Assembly (NCBI GenBank): GCA_041846495.1
Contig: JBGZEX010000017.1
Location: 1 to 26,066, forward strand
Reading direction: 5' to 3'
From: JBGZEX01 sp041846495
GTDB taxonomy: Bacteria > Bacteroidota > Bacteroidia > Bacteroidales > Marinifilaceae
DNA: 26,066 nt
The position numbers were made by a program, and so were the translations under genes. Positions 16,102 through 24,307 of this stretch are shown one piece after another; the stretch's first letter is position 1, and each line of letters opens with the position of its first letter. Below the pieces are notes generated by a model. The model did no database searches, had not been told where the DNA came from, and was given only the letters and a program-made list of their open reading frames with translations.

Positions 16102-18654
16102 ATGACGAAAAAGATTTTATTTTACTTGTGGATAACCCTGTTTTGCATTCCGGCAACGGATGCCCAGATACTGAAGAAGAAGGTCAAGAAAAATGCGGGA
16201 GCCCTGAAAACTTCGATGCCGCCCAAGGCTGCAGGAGATGTGATGTCGTATAATCAATTGATAACCAAGGATGCGAAGAGCGTGAAAGGAATGTTCGGAT
16301 TGCATTTGGTTAAAGATAAACTTTATTTGGAGATTCCCGTAAAATATATGGATAAGCCCATGTTGTTTGCCGGACGGGTGGCGGAGATAAGCGATAACCG
16401 GGATGTGGTGGCCGGTCAGATGCCGGGAGAACCGCTTTTGATCAAATGGAGCCGCAGAGACGGTAAGGTGTATATGCATAAGATGGAAAACGGCAATGTG
16501 GCCGAGGGATTCGAAGGCGTGGTCATTTCGATGGAACGCAATAATATGGATCCCATCCTTCATGCCTTTCCCGTAAAAGCCTACGGGAAGGATTCCCTAT
16601 CCGTCGTCGTCGATGCCGGAAAACTTTTCTTGGGAAACGAAGCTCCGGTATCCCCCTTTATTCCCGCCTCTCCTTTCGATGCTATTTTCGGGGTGAAGCG
16701 TTTGGGCGGAGTCTTTAAGCCGGATATGTCGTCCGTGATGGAAATAAAGGCTTTCCCTAAGAATATATCCGTAAAAGTCCGCTTGGCTTATTCGGATAAG
16801 GGCACTCCCTTCACTGCCGTTATGCAGGCTTCCATAATCGAATTGCCCGAAACTCCCATGCGTCCCCGTATTTTGGATAAGAGGATGGGGTATTTTTTCA
16901 CCCGGAAAAATCTCTACTCGGATAATCAGAATGCCATGGAGAAGATTGCCTATGTGAACCGATGGAGGGTGGAACCCCGTCCCGAAGATGCGGAAGCTTA
17001 TAAAAAGGGAGCGTTGGTGGAGCCCGCCAAACCAATCGTATTCTATGTGGACGATGCTTTCCCCGAGAATTGGAGGGATGCCATAAAAAAGGGTATAGAA
17101 GACTGGAATACGGCTTTCGAGGCCATAGGTTTCAAGAATGCCGTCGTTGCCAAAGATTTTCCGAAAAACGATCCGGATTTCGATCCGGACGATATCCGTT
17201 ATTCCTGCATCCGTTATGCGGTAAGTTCTATGGCCAATGCCATGGGCCCTTCGTGGACGGATCCCCGTTCGGGAGAAATCGTACAGGCTTCGGTTTACGT
17301 ATACCACAATGTGATGAAACTTATCCGCGAATGGAGATTCGCCCAAACGGCCCAACTCGACGAGCGTATGAGAAAACCGGATATGGATAAAGAGGTGTTC
17401 GGAGAGAGTCTGCGCTATGTGGTGGCCCATGAGGTGGGACATACCCTCGGGCTTATGCATAACATGCGAGCATCGTTTTCCATTCCGGTGGATTCCCTGC
17501 GTTCACCCAAGTTTACGGCCGAGTACGGAACCACTCCTTCCATTATGGACTATGCCCGTTTCAATTACGTGGCACAGCCGGAGGATAAAGGCGTGCGTCT
17601 GGCCCCTCCCCATATCGGAGTATACGATATGCATATGATAAAATTAGGCTATAAACCCATAGAGGCGGCTACGCCTAAAGAAGAGTACGATATCCTCAAT
17701 AAGTGGATATTGGAGAAAAAAGGGAACCGGATGTATATCTATGGAGCACAGCAGTTCTTTAACGTATTGGATCCCGCATCCCAGGCGGAAGCCCTCGGGG
17801 ACGATCCCGTGAAGGCAAGCCGTTACGGAGTGAAAAACCTCAGGTATATCATGAAGCATTTGTACGAATGGGTACAGGTGGAAAACCGGGATTATTCGGA
17901 TTTGTACGAGCAATACAAGGCTTTATTATCCCAATATACCCGTTATATAGGGCATTGTATGGTAAATATGGGAGGGATGTATTTGTACGATGCTGTGGAC
18001 GGAGACGGAGAAAAGGCTTTCGTACCCGTATCCCGAGCAACTCAAAAGGCTACGCTCAAATTCTTATTCGAAGAAATAAGGACGATGCAGGATTGGATTG
18101 CCCCCGAAAATATTATGGGAAAATTTTCCCCGCAAGGGAATGTTTGCGCCAATCTTCAGGTCGGCATATTGCGTCAGCTGATGAGCACGATGACTTTCGG
18201 AAAAATCGGGAATGTCGCCCGCTATGCGGTTGAACCTTATACGCAACAGGAGTATGCGGGAGATTTGTATGCGGAGGTATGGAAAAAAACCGTTGCCGGA
18301 AAAGCGTTGAACGAAAGTGAAAGGTATTTGCAGTACAATTATGTGAAATCCCTGTTCCGGGAATTGGGATGGTCGGATAAGGCCGGTAAAGGAGGCAAAA
18401 GTTTGACGGAAGAAAAGGAGAATCCTTTCGAATCTTTATGCGAATATCGTTGCAGTTGCGGGAATTTCGGTACGGAGAGGAATATGAGTTCGAGCGATAA
18501 GGAGTCCGATATGTTGATACGTACCAAAACCCTTTTCTTCGATCAGGCACAACGCCTCTACCGTTTGCTCGGAAAGGCCCGTTTTGCGGGAAATACCGAA
18601 GATAAAGCCCACTACGCTTATCTTTATTACGAACTGAAGAAGATGTTGGAATAA
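16102..18654 (+). CDS. Secreted zinc-dependent metalloprotease (DUF5118/DUF5117, HExxHxxGxxH)
   Basis: This 850-residue protein is a large exported zinc metalloprotease of the Bacteroidetes DUF5117 family. A signal peptide ends near ATDA (residue 21). Regions resembling DUF5118 and DUF5117 precede the catalytic domain: VKGMFGLHLVKDKLYLEIP, then FAGRVAEISDNRDVVAG. The zinc site HEVGHTLGLMH spans 443-453, with E444 as general base. A metzincin-like Met-turn, PSIMDYARF with M482, follows. All key residues are intact. Three cysteines (C780, C784, C786) cluster near the C-terminus. The ATG at 16102 is two bases past the lipoprotein stop, implying translational coupling. Its place in a SusCD operon suggests it cuts proteins or peptides for import; the substrate is unknown. 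Confidence 0.92.
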   Translation: MTKKILFYLWITLFCIPATDAQILKKKVKKNAGALKTSMPPKAAGDVMSYNQLITKDAKSVKGMFGLHLVKDKLYLEIPVKYMDKPMLFAGRVAEISDNRDVVAGQMPGEPLLIKWSRRDGKVYMHKMENGNVAEGFEGVVISMERNNMDPILHAFPVKAYGKDSLSVVVDAGKLFLGNEAPVSPFIPASPFDAIFGVKRLGGVFKPDMSSVMEIKAFPKNISVKVRLAYSDKGTPFTAVMQASIIELPETPMRPRILDKRMGYFFTRKNLYSDNQNAMEKIAYVNRWRVEPRPEDAEAYKKGALVEPAKPIVFYVDDAFPENWRDAIKKGIEDWNTAFEAIGFKNAVVAKDFPKNDPDFDPDDIRYSCIRYAVSSMANAMGPSWTDPRSGEIVQASVYVYHNVMKLIREWRFAQTAQLDERMRKPDMDKEVFGESLRYVVAHEVGHTLGLMHNMRASFSIPVDSLRSPKFTAEYGTTPSIMDYARFNYVAQPEDKGVRLAPPHIGVYDMHMIKLGYKPIEAATPKEEYDILNKWILEKKGNRMYIYGAQQFFNVLDPASQAEALGDDPVKASRYGVKNLRYIMKHLYEWVQVENRDYSDLYEQYKALLSQYTRYIGHCMVNMGGMYLYDAVDGDGEKAFVPVSRATQKATLKFLFEEIRTMQDWIAPENIMGKFSPQGNVCANLQVGILRQLMSTMTFGKIGNVARYAVEPYTQQEYAGDLYAEVWKKTVAGKALNESERYLQYNYVKSLFRELGWSDKAGKGGKSLTEEKENPFESLCEYRCSCGNFGTERNMSSSDKESDMLIRTKTLFFDQAQRLYRLLGKARFAGNTEDKAHYAYLYYELKKMLE

Positions 18655-18664
18655 CCTCCCGGTC

Positions 18665-19177
18665 ATGCAGTATATAATTTTTGTTTTCGCTCTTTTTTTC
18701 GGACTTCGTTTAGTTAGTTTGAAATATTCGCTTTCCAATGAGAAACGGCTTAAACGTATGGGAGCGGTGGAATACGGCAAGCGGAATTCGCTTTTCCTTA
18801 CTCTGGCGCATATCTCCTATTATTTTCTATCGCTGTACGAAGCCTATGCTTCCGGAACGGAATTCAACCGGTGGTCTCTCTACGGAATGGCACTTATGGG
18901 TTTTGCCTATATTATGCTGTTTTACGTGATATTCAGCCTTAGGGATATATGGACTTTAAAAATTTACATAGCTCCCGACCACCGTATAGAGAAGAGTTTC
19001 CTGTTCCGGACGGTAAGGCATCCGAATTATTTTTTGAATATTATTCCCGAACTCATAGGAGTAGGTTTGCTTTGCAATTCGTGGTATACCTTGAGTATAG
19101 GGCTTCCTTTCTATTCCTGTTTTCTTGCGGTGCGGATTTATCAGGAAGAAAAAGCGATGCGCGGACTTTGGGGATAA
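18665..19177 (+). CDS. Membrane protein of the isoprenylcysteine carboxyl methyltransferase (ICMT/PEMT-like) family
   Basis: This 170-residue integral membrane protein has about four to five hydrophobic segments (near 1-18, 42-60, 71-92, 124-140 and 142-158). It carries the family signature RHPNYF (118-123) followed by helices and a terminal EE (161-162), which in ICMT and phospholipid methyltransferases bind S-adenosylmethionine. Bacteria generally lack CaaX-prenylated proteins, so the eukaryotic substrate does not apply. A lipid, quinone or small-molecule methyl acceptor is possible. It lies ten bases after the metalloprotease gene and just before the operon terminator, so it belongs to the SusCD unit by position. 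Whether it works with the importer is unknown. Confidence 0.82.
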   Translation: MQYIIFVFALFFGLRLVSLKYSLSNEKRLKRMGAVEYGKRNSLFLTLAHISYYFLSLYEAYASGTEFNRWSLYGMALMGFAYIMLFYVIFSLRDIWTLKIYIAPDHRIEKSFLFRTVRHPNYFLNIIPELIGVGLLCNSWYTLSIGLPFYSCFLAVRIYQEEKAMRGLWG

Positions 19178-19270
19178 GGTGCGCACTGCATTTATCTCCG
19201 GCTCCGAGGAGGGGTGAATGAAGAATGAGGGGAGAAAACTCCGGATAAAATAAAGGTAAAGTTAAATTGA

Positions 19271-19316
19271 ACTGCACTCCAAGAGTTTTGTCTAACTCTT
19301 GGAGTGCGGTTTTTTA
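19271..19316 (+). terminator. Strong intrinsic terminator closing the SusCD operon
   Basis: GCACTCCAAGAGTT (19274-19287) pairs perfectly with AACTCTTGGAGTGC (19294-19307) around a TTGTCT loop. Three more outer pairs include one G-T. A run of six T follows. The rest of the 246-base gap (19178-19423) holds no gene I can support. Confidence 0.93.
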
Positions 19317-19370
19317 TAAACATTCATTTGAAGAGAGACGGAACATCGTCATTCAGGTCCTTAACCGATG

Positions 19371-19392
19371 AAAAAACGGAGGAAATCTCCTC
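19371..19392 (-). terminator. Weak intrinsic terminator of the S9 peptidase gene
   Basis: On the minus strand GAGGA pairs with TCCTC around a four-base GATT loop, and CG plus six T follow. It lies 31 bases after the peptidase stop. The stem is short, so efficiency is uncertain. Confidence 0.5.
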
Positions 19393-19423
19393 ATGGGGAC
19401 GATATTTCGGAATACGTCGGGAT

Positions 19424-21751
19424 TTATTTCCGCTTATACCCGTCTATTTCGCTGAAAGTTTCCGAGGAATAATCTCCAAGGAGATGTTTTCCGAAATGAA
19501 ACCACATTTTCCGAACGTAGAATCTTTTCTGTTCGTCCGAAAACCAATGCGATTGACCGGGAAGTATTACCAGATCGAAATTTTTCCCTGCTCGCAAAAG
19601 GGCGTCGGCCATACGGAATGTATTTCCGGGATGTACGTTGTTGTCCACATCTCCGGTTACTAACATCAAATGTCCTTTCAAGCGGCTTGCCAATTCCATG
19701 TTTGTGGGAATTTTTGTTTTGAATGTGATGCTGTCCCTCGTGTAGGTGGAGTCTTTACCGGTTTTTTTGTCTTTTGCGGTATATGTGATTTTTTTACGTA
19801 CTTCTTGAATTCCGTGATACATTTCTCCCCAGCCCTGGTTATAGATGTTGTTGTCGTGATTTCCCGCCGAAGAGACAGCTGCCGTATAAAAGTCCGGATA
19901 GGTGCATAAGGCTGCGGTGGACATGAATCCTCCTCCCGAATGTCCGAAAATTCCCACTTTTGTGATATCGATAAAGGAATGCCTGTCGGCCAACTGTTCG
20001 ATTCCGTATTTATCGTCGGCAAGCGGATAGTCGCGAAGATTTCCGTAACCGTAGGTATGATACCATTTATCCCGTAACGGGCTCCCTCCTCTATGTCCGA
20101 AAGTAACTACGATAAAGCCTACTTGTGCAAGCGGAGCATGATGTGTATTGAGGGCTTGGAAAAAAGACAGGGGGATCGACTCCGTTTGGGGACCGGGGTA
20201 TACGTAGGAAATAATCGGATATTTCCGGGTGGAGTCCATATCGAAGGGAGTCCACATAAAACCGTAAAGATCGGTGATTCCGTCCGCAGCTTTAACCGAA
20301 AAGGCTTTGGGCATTTTCCATCCGGACTCGTACAACCGTTTTAAGTCGGGACGGGAAAGTTCCATGATTTTCTTTCCTCGGTTGTCGCGAAGAAAAGAGC
20401 GGGGTTCTAAGTCCGCCCGGGAAAAGTTGTCTACGAAATAACGGCAGGAGGAGGAAAATACGCCCGAATGAGTCGCTTCTTCCGGCGTTAATGTCTTCAT
20501 GGGAGTTTTTCCGTCTATATCGGCTTTGCAAACACGGGCATAGTAGGGATTTTCCCCTTTTATCTGTCCGTATCCTTCGAAATAGAGCGTGCGCCGGGAG
20601 GTGTCTATGCGTATGATCTTTCCGGCAGTCCAGTCCCCGGAGGTAATCGTATTTTTAAAATTGCCGTTTTCGTCGTAGAGATAGAAATGGCCCCTTCCCG
20701 TTCTTTCCGACCACCATATGATATCTTTCCCTTTATTTAAAAAAGCTATTTGGAAAAGATCCTCGTTAAAATAAGGTTTTTCGATTTCGTGAATCAGGAT
20801 TTTCACCTTTCCGTTATCGGGATTCACCTTGCAGAACTCCAATTCGTCGCAGGTGCGTTTTTTACGTACGATATAGAGATTCGTTATTTTTTCTTCGTCT
20901 ACGTAAACGCTGACATGCTGGTCCTTCCATTTATCGATATCCGCTTTCACGTGTTTTTTTTCGAGGGCATCGAAAAGGTGAAGTTCGTGCCGGTCGACAT
21001 GAGGGTCTCCCGGCATTGCATATTTGTAATCGTTCAAGTGAGGCCGGCTCCCGAAATGTCCTATAACGTATAGGGAATGCACCTTCCTCATATCTCTGCG
21101 AGAGATAAAAAAATACCGGGAGTTCCCGAACCACCGAATCTGCTTTGCATAGTTGGAGCCGTAGGAGTTTTCCTCCGTGCCGTCTTCGGTCAATTGGGTT
21201 TCCACGGAATCTTTTATCCGGATGCAATATACGTTGTGATTTTTGACGAAAGCGGCATAGGTACTGTCCGGAGAGTATTTCCACATTCTTCTTTTATCCA
21301 TCCAATTCCGGGGTTTCTTTTTTACAGGCTCTATTTCGACCAATTTGTCGCTATGGATATCGTATTCGAATCGGAATGTATCCACCGAGAATACCATGGT
21401 TTTATTGTCTTCCTTGAAGAAAATGTTTTGAAGTTGGAGCTCCCGGGCATTCAACGGAAGATGTGTGATGGCCGCCAGTTTGGAAGTCATCTTTTCACGG
21501 TTGAAAAGATGGCGTTGCAGTTTTTTTGCCGGGTCGACGAAATAATAAAACAGCCCGTCTCCGGTGCGGTACGTATACCAAAACCTATCGGTTTTACCGA
21601 TAAAATACGGAGATACGCTTAGAGAGTTTACGAGCGAAGATGTGTTTAAAAACTTGTCTGCCCGGCGATAATTGGCCTTTTGGGCTTTGCCGTACAGAGC
21701 GGATGTAATAAAAAATCCCAATAATGTGTAAAAACCGATTCCTTTTTTCAT
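19424..21751 (-). CDS. Secreted S9-family serine peptidase (prolyl oligopeptidase/DPP-IV-like)
   Basis: This 775-residue protein has a signal peptide (MKKGIGFYTLLGFFITSALY, then GKA), an N-terminal beta-propeller region (about 35-490) and a C-terminal alpha/beta hydrolase domain. The triad is S605 in GHSGGG, D703 in GDVDNNVHP and H735 in GQSHWF, all in the expected order. The nucleophile elbow is GHSGGG rather than the GWSYGG usual in dipeptidyl peptidase IV. I find no YEEE-type Glu-Glu motif, which in DPP IV anchors the substrate amino terminus, so strict X-Pro dipeptide release is doubtful. It is convergent with the SusCD operon and could finish digestion of imported peptides in the periplasm. 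It has its own promoter and terminator. Confidence 0.93.
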   Translation of the reverse strand: MKKGIGFYTLLGFFITSALYGKAQKANYRRADKFLNTSSLVNSLSVSPYFIGKTDRFWYTYRTGDGLFYYFVDPAKKLQRHLFNREKMTSKLAAITHLPLNARELQLQNIFFKEDNKTMVFSVDTFRFEYDIHSDKLVEIEPVKKKPRNWMDKRRMWKYSPDSTYAAFVKNHNVYCIRIKDSVETQLTEDGTEENSYGSNYAKQIRWFGNSRYFFISRRDMRKVHSLYVIGHFGSRPHLNDYKYAMPGDPHVDRHELHLFDALEKKHVKADIDKWKDQHVSVYVDEEKITNLYIVRKKRTCDELEFCKVNPDNGKVKILIHEIEKPYFNEDLFQIAFLNKGKDIIWWSERTGRGHFYLYDENGNFKNTITSGDWTAGKIIRIDTSRRTLYFEGYGQIKGENPYYARVCKADIDGKTPMKTLTPEEATHSGVFSSSCRYFVDNFSRADLEPRSFLRDNRGKKIMELSRPDLKRLYESGWKMPKAFSVKAADGITDLYGFMWTPFDMDSTRKYPIISYVYPGPQTESIPLSFFQALNTHHAPLAQVGFIVVTFGHRGGSPLRDKWYHTYGYGNLRDYPLADDKYGIEQLADRHSFIDITKVGIFGHSGGGFMSTAALCTYPDFYTAAVSSAGNHDNNIYNQGWGEMYHGIQEVRKKITYTAKDKKTGKDSTYTRDSITFKTKIPTNMELASRLKGHLMLVTGDVDNNVHPGNTFRMADALLRAGKNFDLVILPGQSHWFSDEQKRFYVRKMWFHFGKHLLGDYSSETFSEIDGYKRK

Positions 21752-21781
21752 ATTTATTTATAGTTAAAATATTAACGGTTG

Positions 21782-21813
21782 CAAAGGAACGATTTTTTTT
21801 GTTTACTAACAAA
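21782..21813 (-). promoter_or_regulatory. Candidate promoter of the S9 peptidase gene
   Basis: On the minus strand TTTG (21810-21813) is followed by a 20-base spacer and TTCCTTTG (21782-21789), which matches TAnnTTTG except at the second base. It sits 30 bases upstream of the start codon. Between it and the ackA terminator (21814-21940) I see nothing. Confidence 0.48.
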
Positions 21814-21940
21814 CGAATTTTATATGGCGGTACCGCTTTTTGTGATATGAATCCCTTGATTTCAGAGAAGAGTATGACGACGACGGAACTCTGCCGAAAG
21901 GCCGGCGGGGTTTGTTTCCGGCTTGAATGGAGTTTTTCGG

Positions 21941-21981
21941 AAAATGCCTGCGAAAAACGGATTCCTCCTTTTCGCAGGCAT
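21941..21981 (-). terminator. Intrinsic terminator of pta-ackA
   Basis: ATGCCTGCGAAAA (21944-21956) and TTTTCGCAGGCAT (21969-21981) form a perfect 13-base-pair stem with a 12-base loop. Read on the minus strand it ends in TTTT. It starts 17 bases after the ackA stop. Confidence 0.88.
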
Positions 21982-21998
21982 CTTTATAACCGTTTCGA

Positions 21999-23198
21999 TT
22001 ATTTTACGAGATTCATGGTGTCGGTGGCAATCACCATTTCTTCGTCGGTGGTTACGGTCATTACCGTAGTTCGGGAATCGGGACGGCTGAGCACGATATC
22101 TTTTCCTCTTATTCCGCGATTGGTTTCTGCGTCGAAAGAGATACCGAAGAATTCCATATCCCGGCATACGCTTTCCCTTATTTCCCAATCGTTTTCCCCT
22201 ATTCCTCCGGTGAATATCAGCATATCCAAGCCATTCAGGGCTGCCGCATAGGAACCGATGAATTTTTTAATGGTATAGGCATATACTTCCATCGAAAGGG
22301 CCGCCTGTTTATTGCCTTTTTCGATGGCGACACGTATGTCCCTAAGGTCGGAAGATACGCCGGAGATTCCGAGAACTCCCGATTGATTGTTGATAAGGTT
22401 GTTGACGCCCCGGAGGTCGAGTCCTTCTTTTTCGGCTATGTAGAGCAGTGCTCCGAGGTCGAGGTCGCCGGCACGGGTGCCCATCATCAATCCCGATACG
22501 GGAGTGAATCCCATGGAAGTATCCACGGATTTTCCCCTGTCTATAGCCGTTATGGACGCTCCGTTTCCGAGGTGGCAGGTGATGATTTTTTTGTCTTCTA
22601 TCTTGCAACCGAGGAGGTTGCAGGCCTTTTCGGCGACGAAGCGGTGGGAAGTTCCGTGGAAACCGTAGCGTCTTATTTTGTAATCCGTATAATATTTATA
22701 GGGTATGCCGTATATGAAAGCCCGGGCGGGGATTGTTTGGTGGAAAGAAGTGTCGAAAGTGGCGATTTGGGGCGTTTCCGGCATAAGACTCTCCATGGTT
22801 TCGATTCCCTTGAGATTGGCGGGATTGTGAAGGGGAGCAAGTTCGCAGCATGCGCGTATTTTTTCCTTTACCTCTTCGTTTACGATAACCGATGAGGAGA
22901 AATACTCTCCTCCGTGGGCCACTCTGTGGCCTACGGCTTTGATTTCCGAAAGGGAACGGATGACTCCGTATTTTTCGTCCGTGAGATATTTCAGAATGAG
23001 ACTGATTCCCGTACCGTGGTCGGTAATGCTTCTTTCTACCGAGTATTTTTCTTTCCCTTCCGGTTTATGGGTGAATATGCCCGAAGGGAGTCCGATTTTC
23101 TCTACCAATCCTTTGGCAAGGAGTTTGGGGGAGCTGCCCATATCCAATAATTGGTATTTTATGGAAGAGCTCCCGCAGTTGATGACTAATACGTTCAT
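21999..23198 (-). CDS. ackA: Acetate kinase
   Basis: Acetate kinase converts acetyl phosphate and ADP to acetate and ATP, the energy-yielding last step of acetate fermentation. The 399-residue product has the family length. It carries the opening VLVINCGSSSIKYQL, VGHRVAHGGE with the substrate arginine, ATFDTSFHQTIP with the catalytic aspartate, RRYGFHGTSHRFV, and HLGNGASI. LIFTGGIGEN completes the ASKHA-fold nucleotide site. The start is three bases after the pta stop, so the two genes form an operon with pta first, ended by a strong terminator. Confidence 0.98.
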   Translation of the reverse strand: MNVLVINCGSSSIKYQLLDMGSSPKLLAKGLVEKIGLPSGIFTHKPEGKEKYSVERSITDHGTGISLILKYLTDEKYGVIRSLSEIKAVGHRVAHGGEYFSSSVIVNEEVKEKIRACCELAPLHNPANLKGIETMESLMPETPQIATFDTSFHQTIPARAFIYGIPYKYYTDYKIRRYGFHGTSHRFVAEKACNLLGCKIEDKKIITCHLGNGASITAIDRGKSVDTSMGFTPVSGLMMGTRAGDLDLGALLYIAEKEGLDLRGVNNLINNQSGVLGISGVSSDLRDIRVAIEKGNKQAALSMEVYAYTIKKFIGSYAAALNGLDMLIFTGGIGENDWEIRESVCRDMEFFGISFDAETNRGIRGKDIVLSRPDSRTTVMTVTTDEEMVIATDTMNLVK

Positions 23199-23201
23199 TT
23201 T

Positions 23202-24209
23202 TTATTCGTTTTTTGCAGCGGCCTGGTTTGCGGTTATGGCTACAAGGTTTACAATATCGTTTACGGAACAACCTCTGGAAAGGTCGTTTATGGGGGCGGC
23301 CATGCCCTGGAGGACGGGACCTACCGCTTCTATACCGGCTATGCGTTGTACTAATTTATAGGCGATGTTTCCGGTTTCCACACTCGGGAATATTAAGGTG
23401 TTGGCATGGCCGGCGACCTTGCTGCCGGGAGCTTTGCGTTCCCCGATTTCGGGCACGATGGCCGCATCCGCCTGGAGTTCTCCGTCGATTTCGTATTGGG
23501 GCGCCATGGATTGAGCCAATGCGGTCGCTTTGCGTACTTTGTCTACCATTTCGTGTTCGGCCGAACCTTTGGTCGAAAAACTCAGCATGGCTACCCGCGG
23601 TTCTATGCCGGCTATCGTTTCGGCCGTTTCGGCCGTAGCTACTGCGATTTCGGCAAGCTGTTCCGCATTGGGATCCGGAAGTACGGCACAGTCGGCCACT
23701 ACCAATATCCCGTCGTCTCCGTATTCCGCTTTGTTTGTAATCAGGAAGAAAGCGCCGGATACGACCGAAAGTCCCGGTTTGGTTTTTACGATTTGGAGTG
23801 CGGGACGCAACACATTGCCCGTGGTGTTGAGAGCCCCGGCCACTTCTCCGTCGGCATCTCCGTTTTTGATCATCAGCGTTGCCAGATAGAGCGGATCACA
23901 TACCAATTTATCCGCCTTTTCTTTGGTCATACCCTTGGATTTCCGCAATTCCAGCAAAAGTTCGGCATAGGCTTCTCTTTTCGGATGGTTTTCCGGATCG
24001 ATGACGGAGGCTTTCGCTATGTGGCGAAGTCCGTATTTTTTCGCCGACAATTCGATTTCGTCCGGTTTCCCGATAAGGATGATGTCGGCTATGCCTTCCG
24101 CAATGATGATGTCGGCGGCCCTTAGCGTGCGTTCGTCGCAAGCTTCCGGCAGAACGATGCGCGAACGGTGTTTGCATGCGTTCGCCTTGATTTTTTCCAA
24201 TAATGTCAT
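23202..24209 (-). CDS. pta: Phosphate acetyltransferase
   Basis: Pta exchanges CoA for phosphate on acetyl-CoA to give acetyl phosphate for AckA. The 335-residue product is the short form, made of the PTA_PTB catalytic domain alone and without the N-terminal regulatory domains of the E. coli enzyme. Family blocks include RIVLPEACDERTLRAA, GEVAGALNTTGNVLRPALQ, a FSTKGSAEHEMVDKVR segment, GELQADAAIVPEI, and NTLIFPSVETGNIAYKLVQR near the C-terminus. All appear intact. It is followed by ackA three bases on and preceded by a good promoter candidate, so the pair is probably transcribed apart from tsaD. Confidence 0.97.
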   Translation of the reverse strand: MTLLEKIKANACKHRSRIVLPEACDERTLRAADIIIAEGIADIILIGKPDEIELSAKKYGLRHIAKASVIDPENHPKREAYAELLLELRKSKGMTKEKADKLVCDPLYLATLMIKNGDADGEVAGALNTTGNVLRPALQIVKTKPGLSVVSGAFFLITNKAEYGDDGILVVADCAVLPDPNAEQLAEIAVATAETAETIAGIEPRVAMLSFSTKGSAEHEMVDKVRKATALAQSMAPQYEIDGELQADAAIVPEIGERKAPGSKVAGHANTLIFPSVETGNIAYKLVQRIAGIEAVGPVLQGMAAPINDLSRGCSVNDIVNLVAITANQAAAKNE

Positions 24210-24242
24210 ATGTTTGTTTTTTTATTGAATTTTTGAAGTTTG

Positions 24243-24273
24243 TAAAATTACGTAAAAAACCCGCCGCCTCAAA
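24243..24273 (-). promoter_or_regulatory. Candidate promoter of pta-ackA
   Basis: On the minus strand a -33 TTTG (24270-24273) is followed by a 19-base spacer and TAATTTTA (24243-24250), one mismatch from TAnnTTTG. A leader of about 25-30 bases would precede the pta start. Confidence 0.48.
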
Positions 24274-24307
24274 GCCAAAAACCTCTAATCTTTGTGTCGA
24301 TGCGGAA

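Noticed and set aside
8478..19316. Classical polysaccharide utilisation locus
   Set aside because: SusC and SusD are present, but there is no carbohydrate-active enzyme between or around them; the enzymes present are peptidase-like.
21814..21940. Small gene between the S9 peptidase promoter and the ackA terminator
   Set aside because: The only frames are fragments running into the ackA antisense strand, with no start context or recognisable product.
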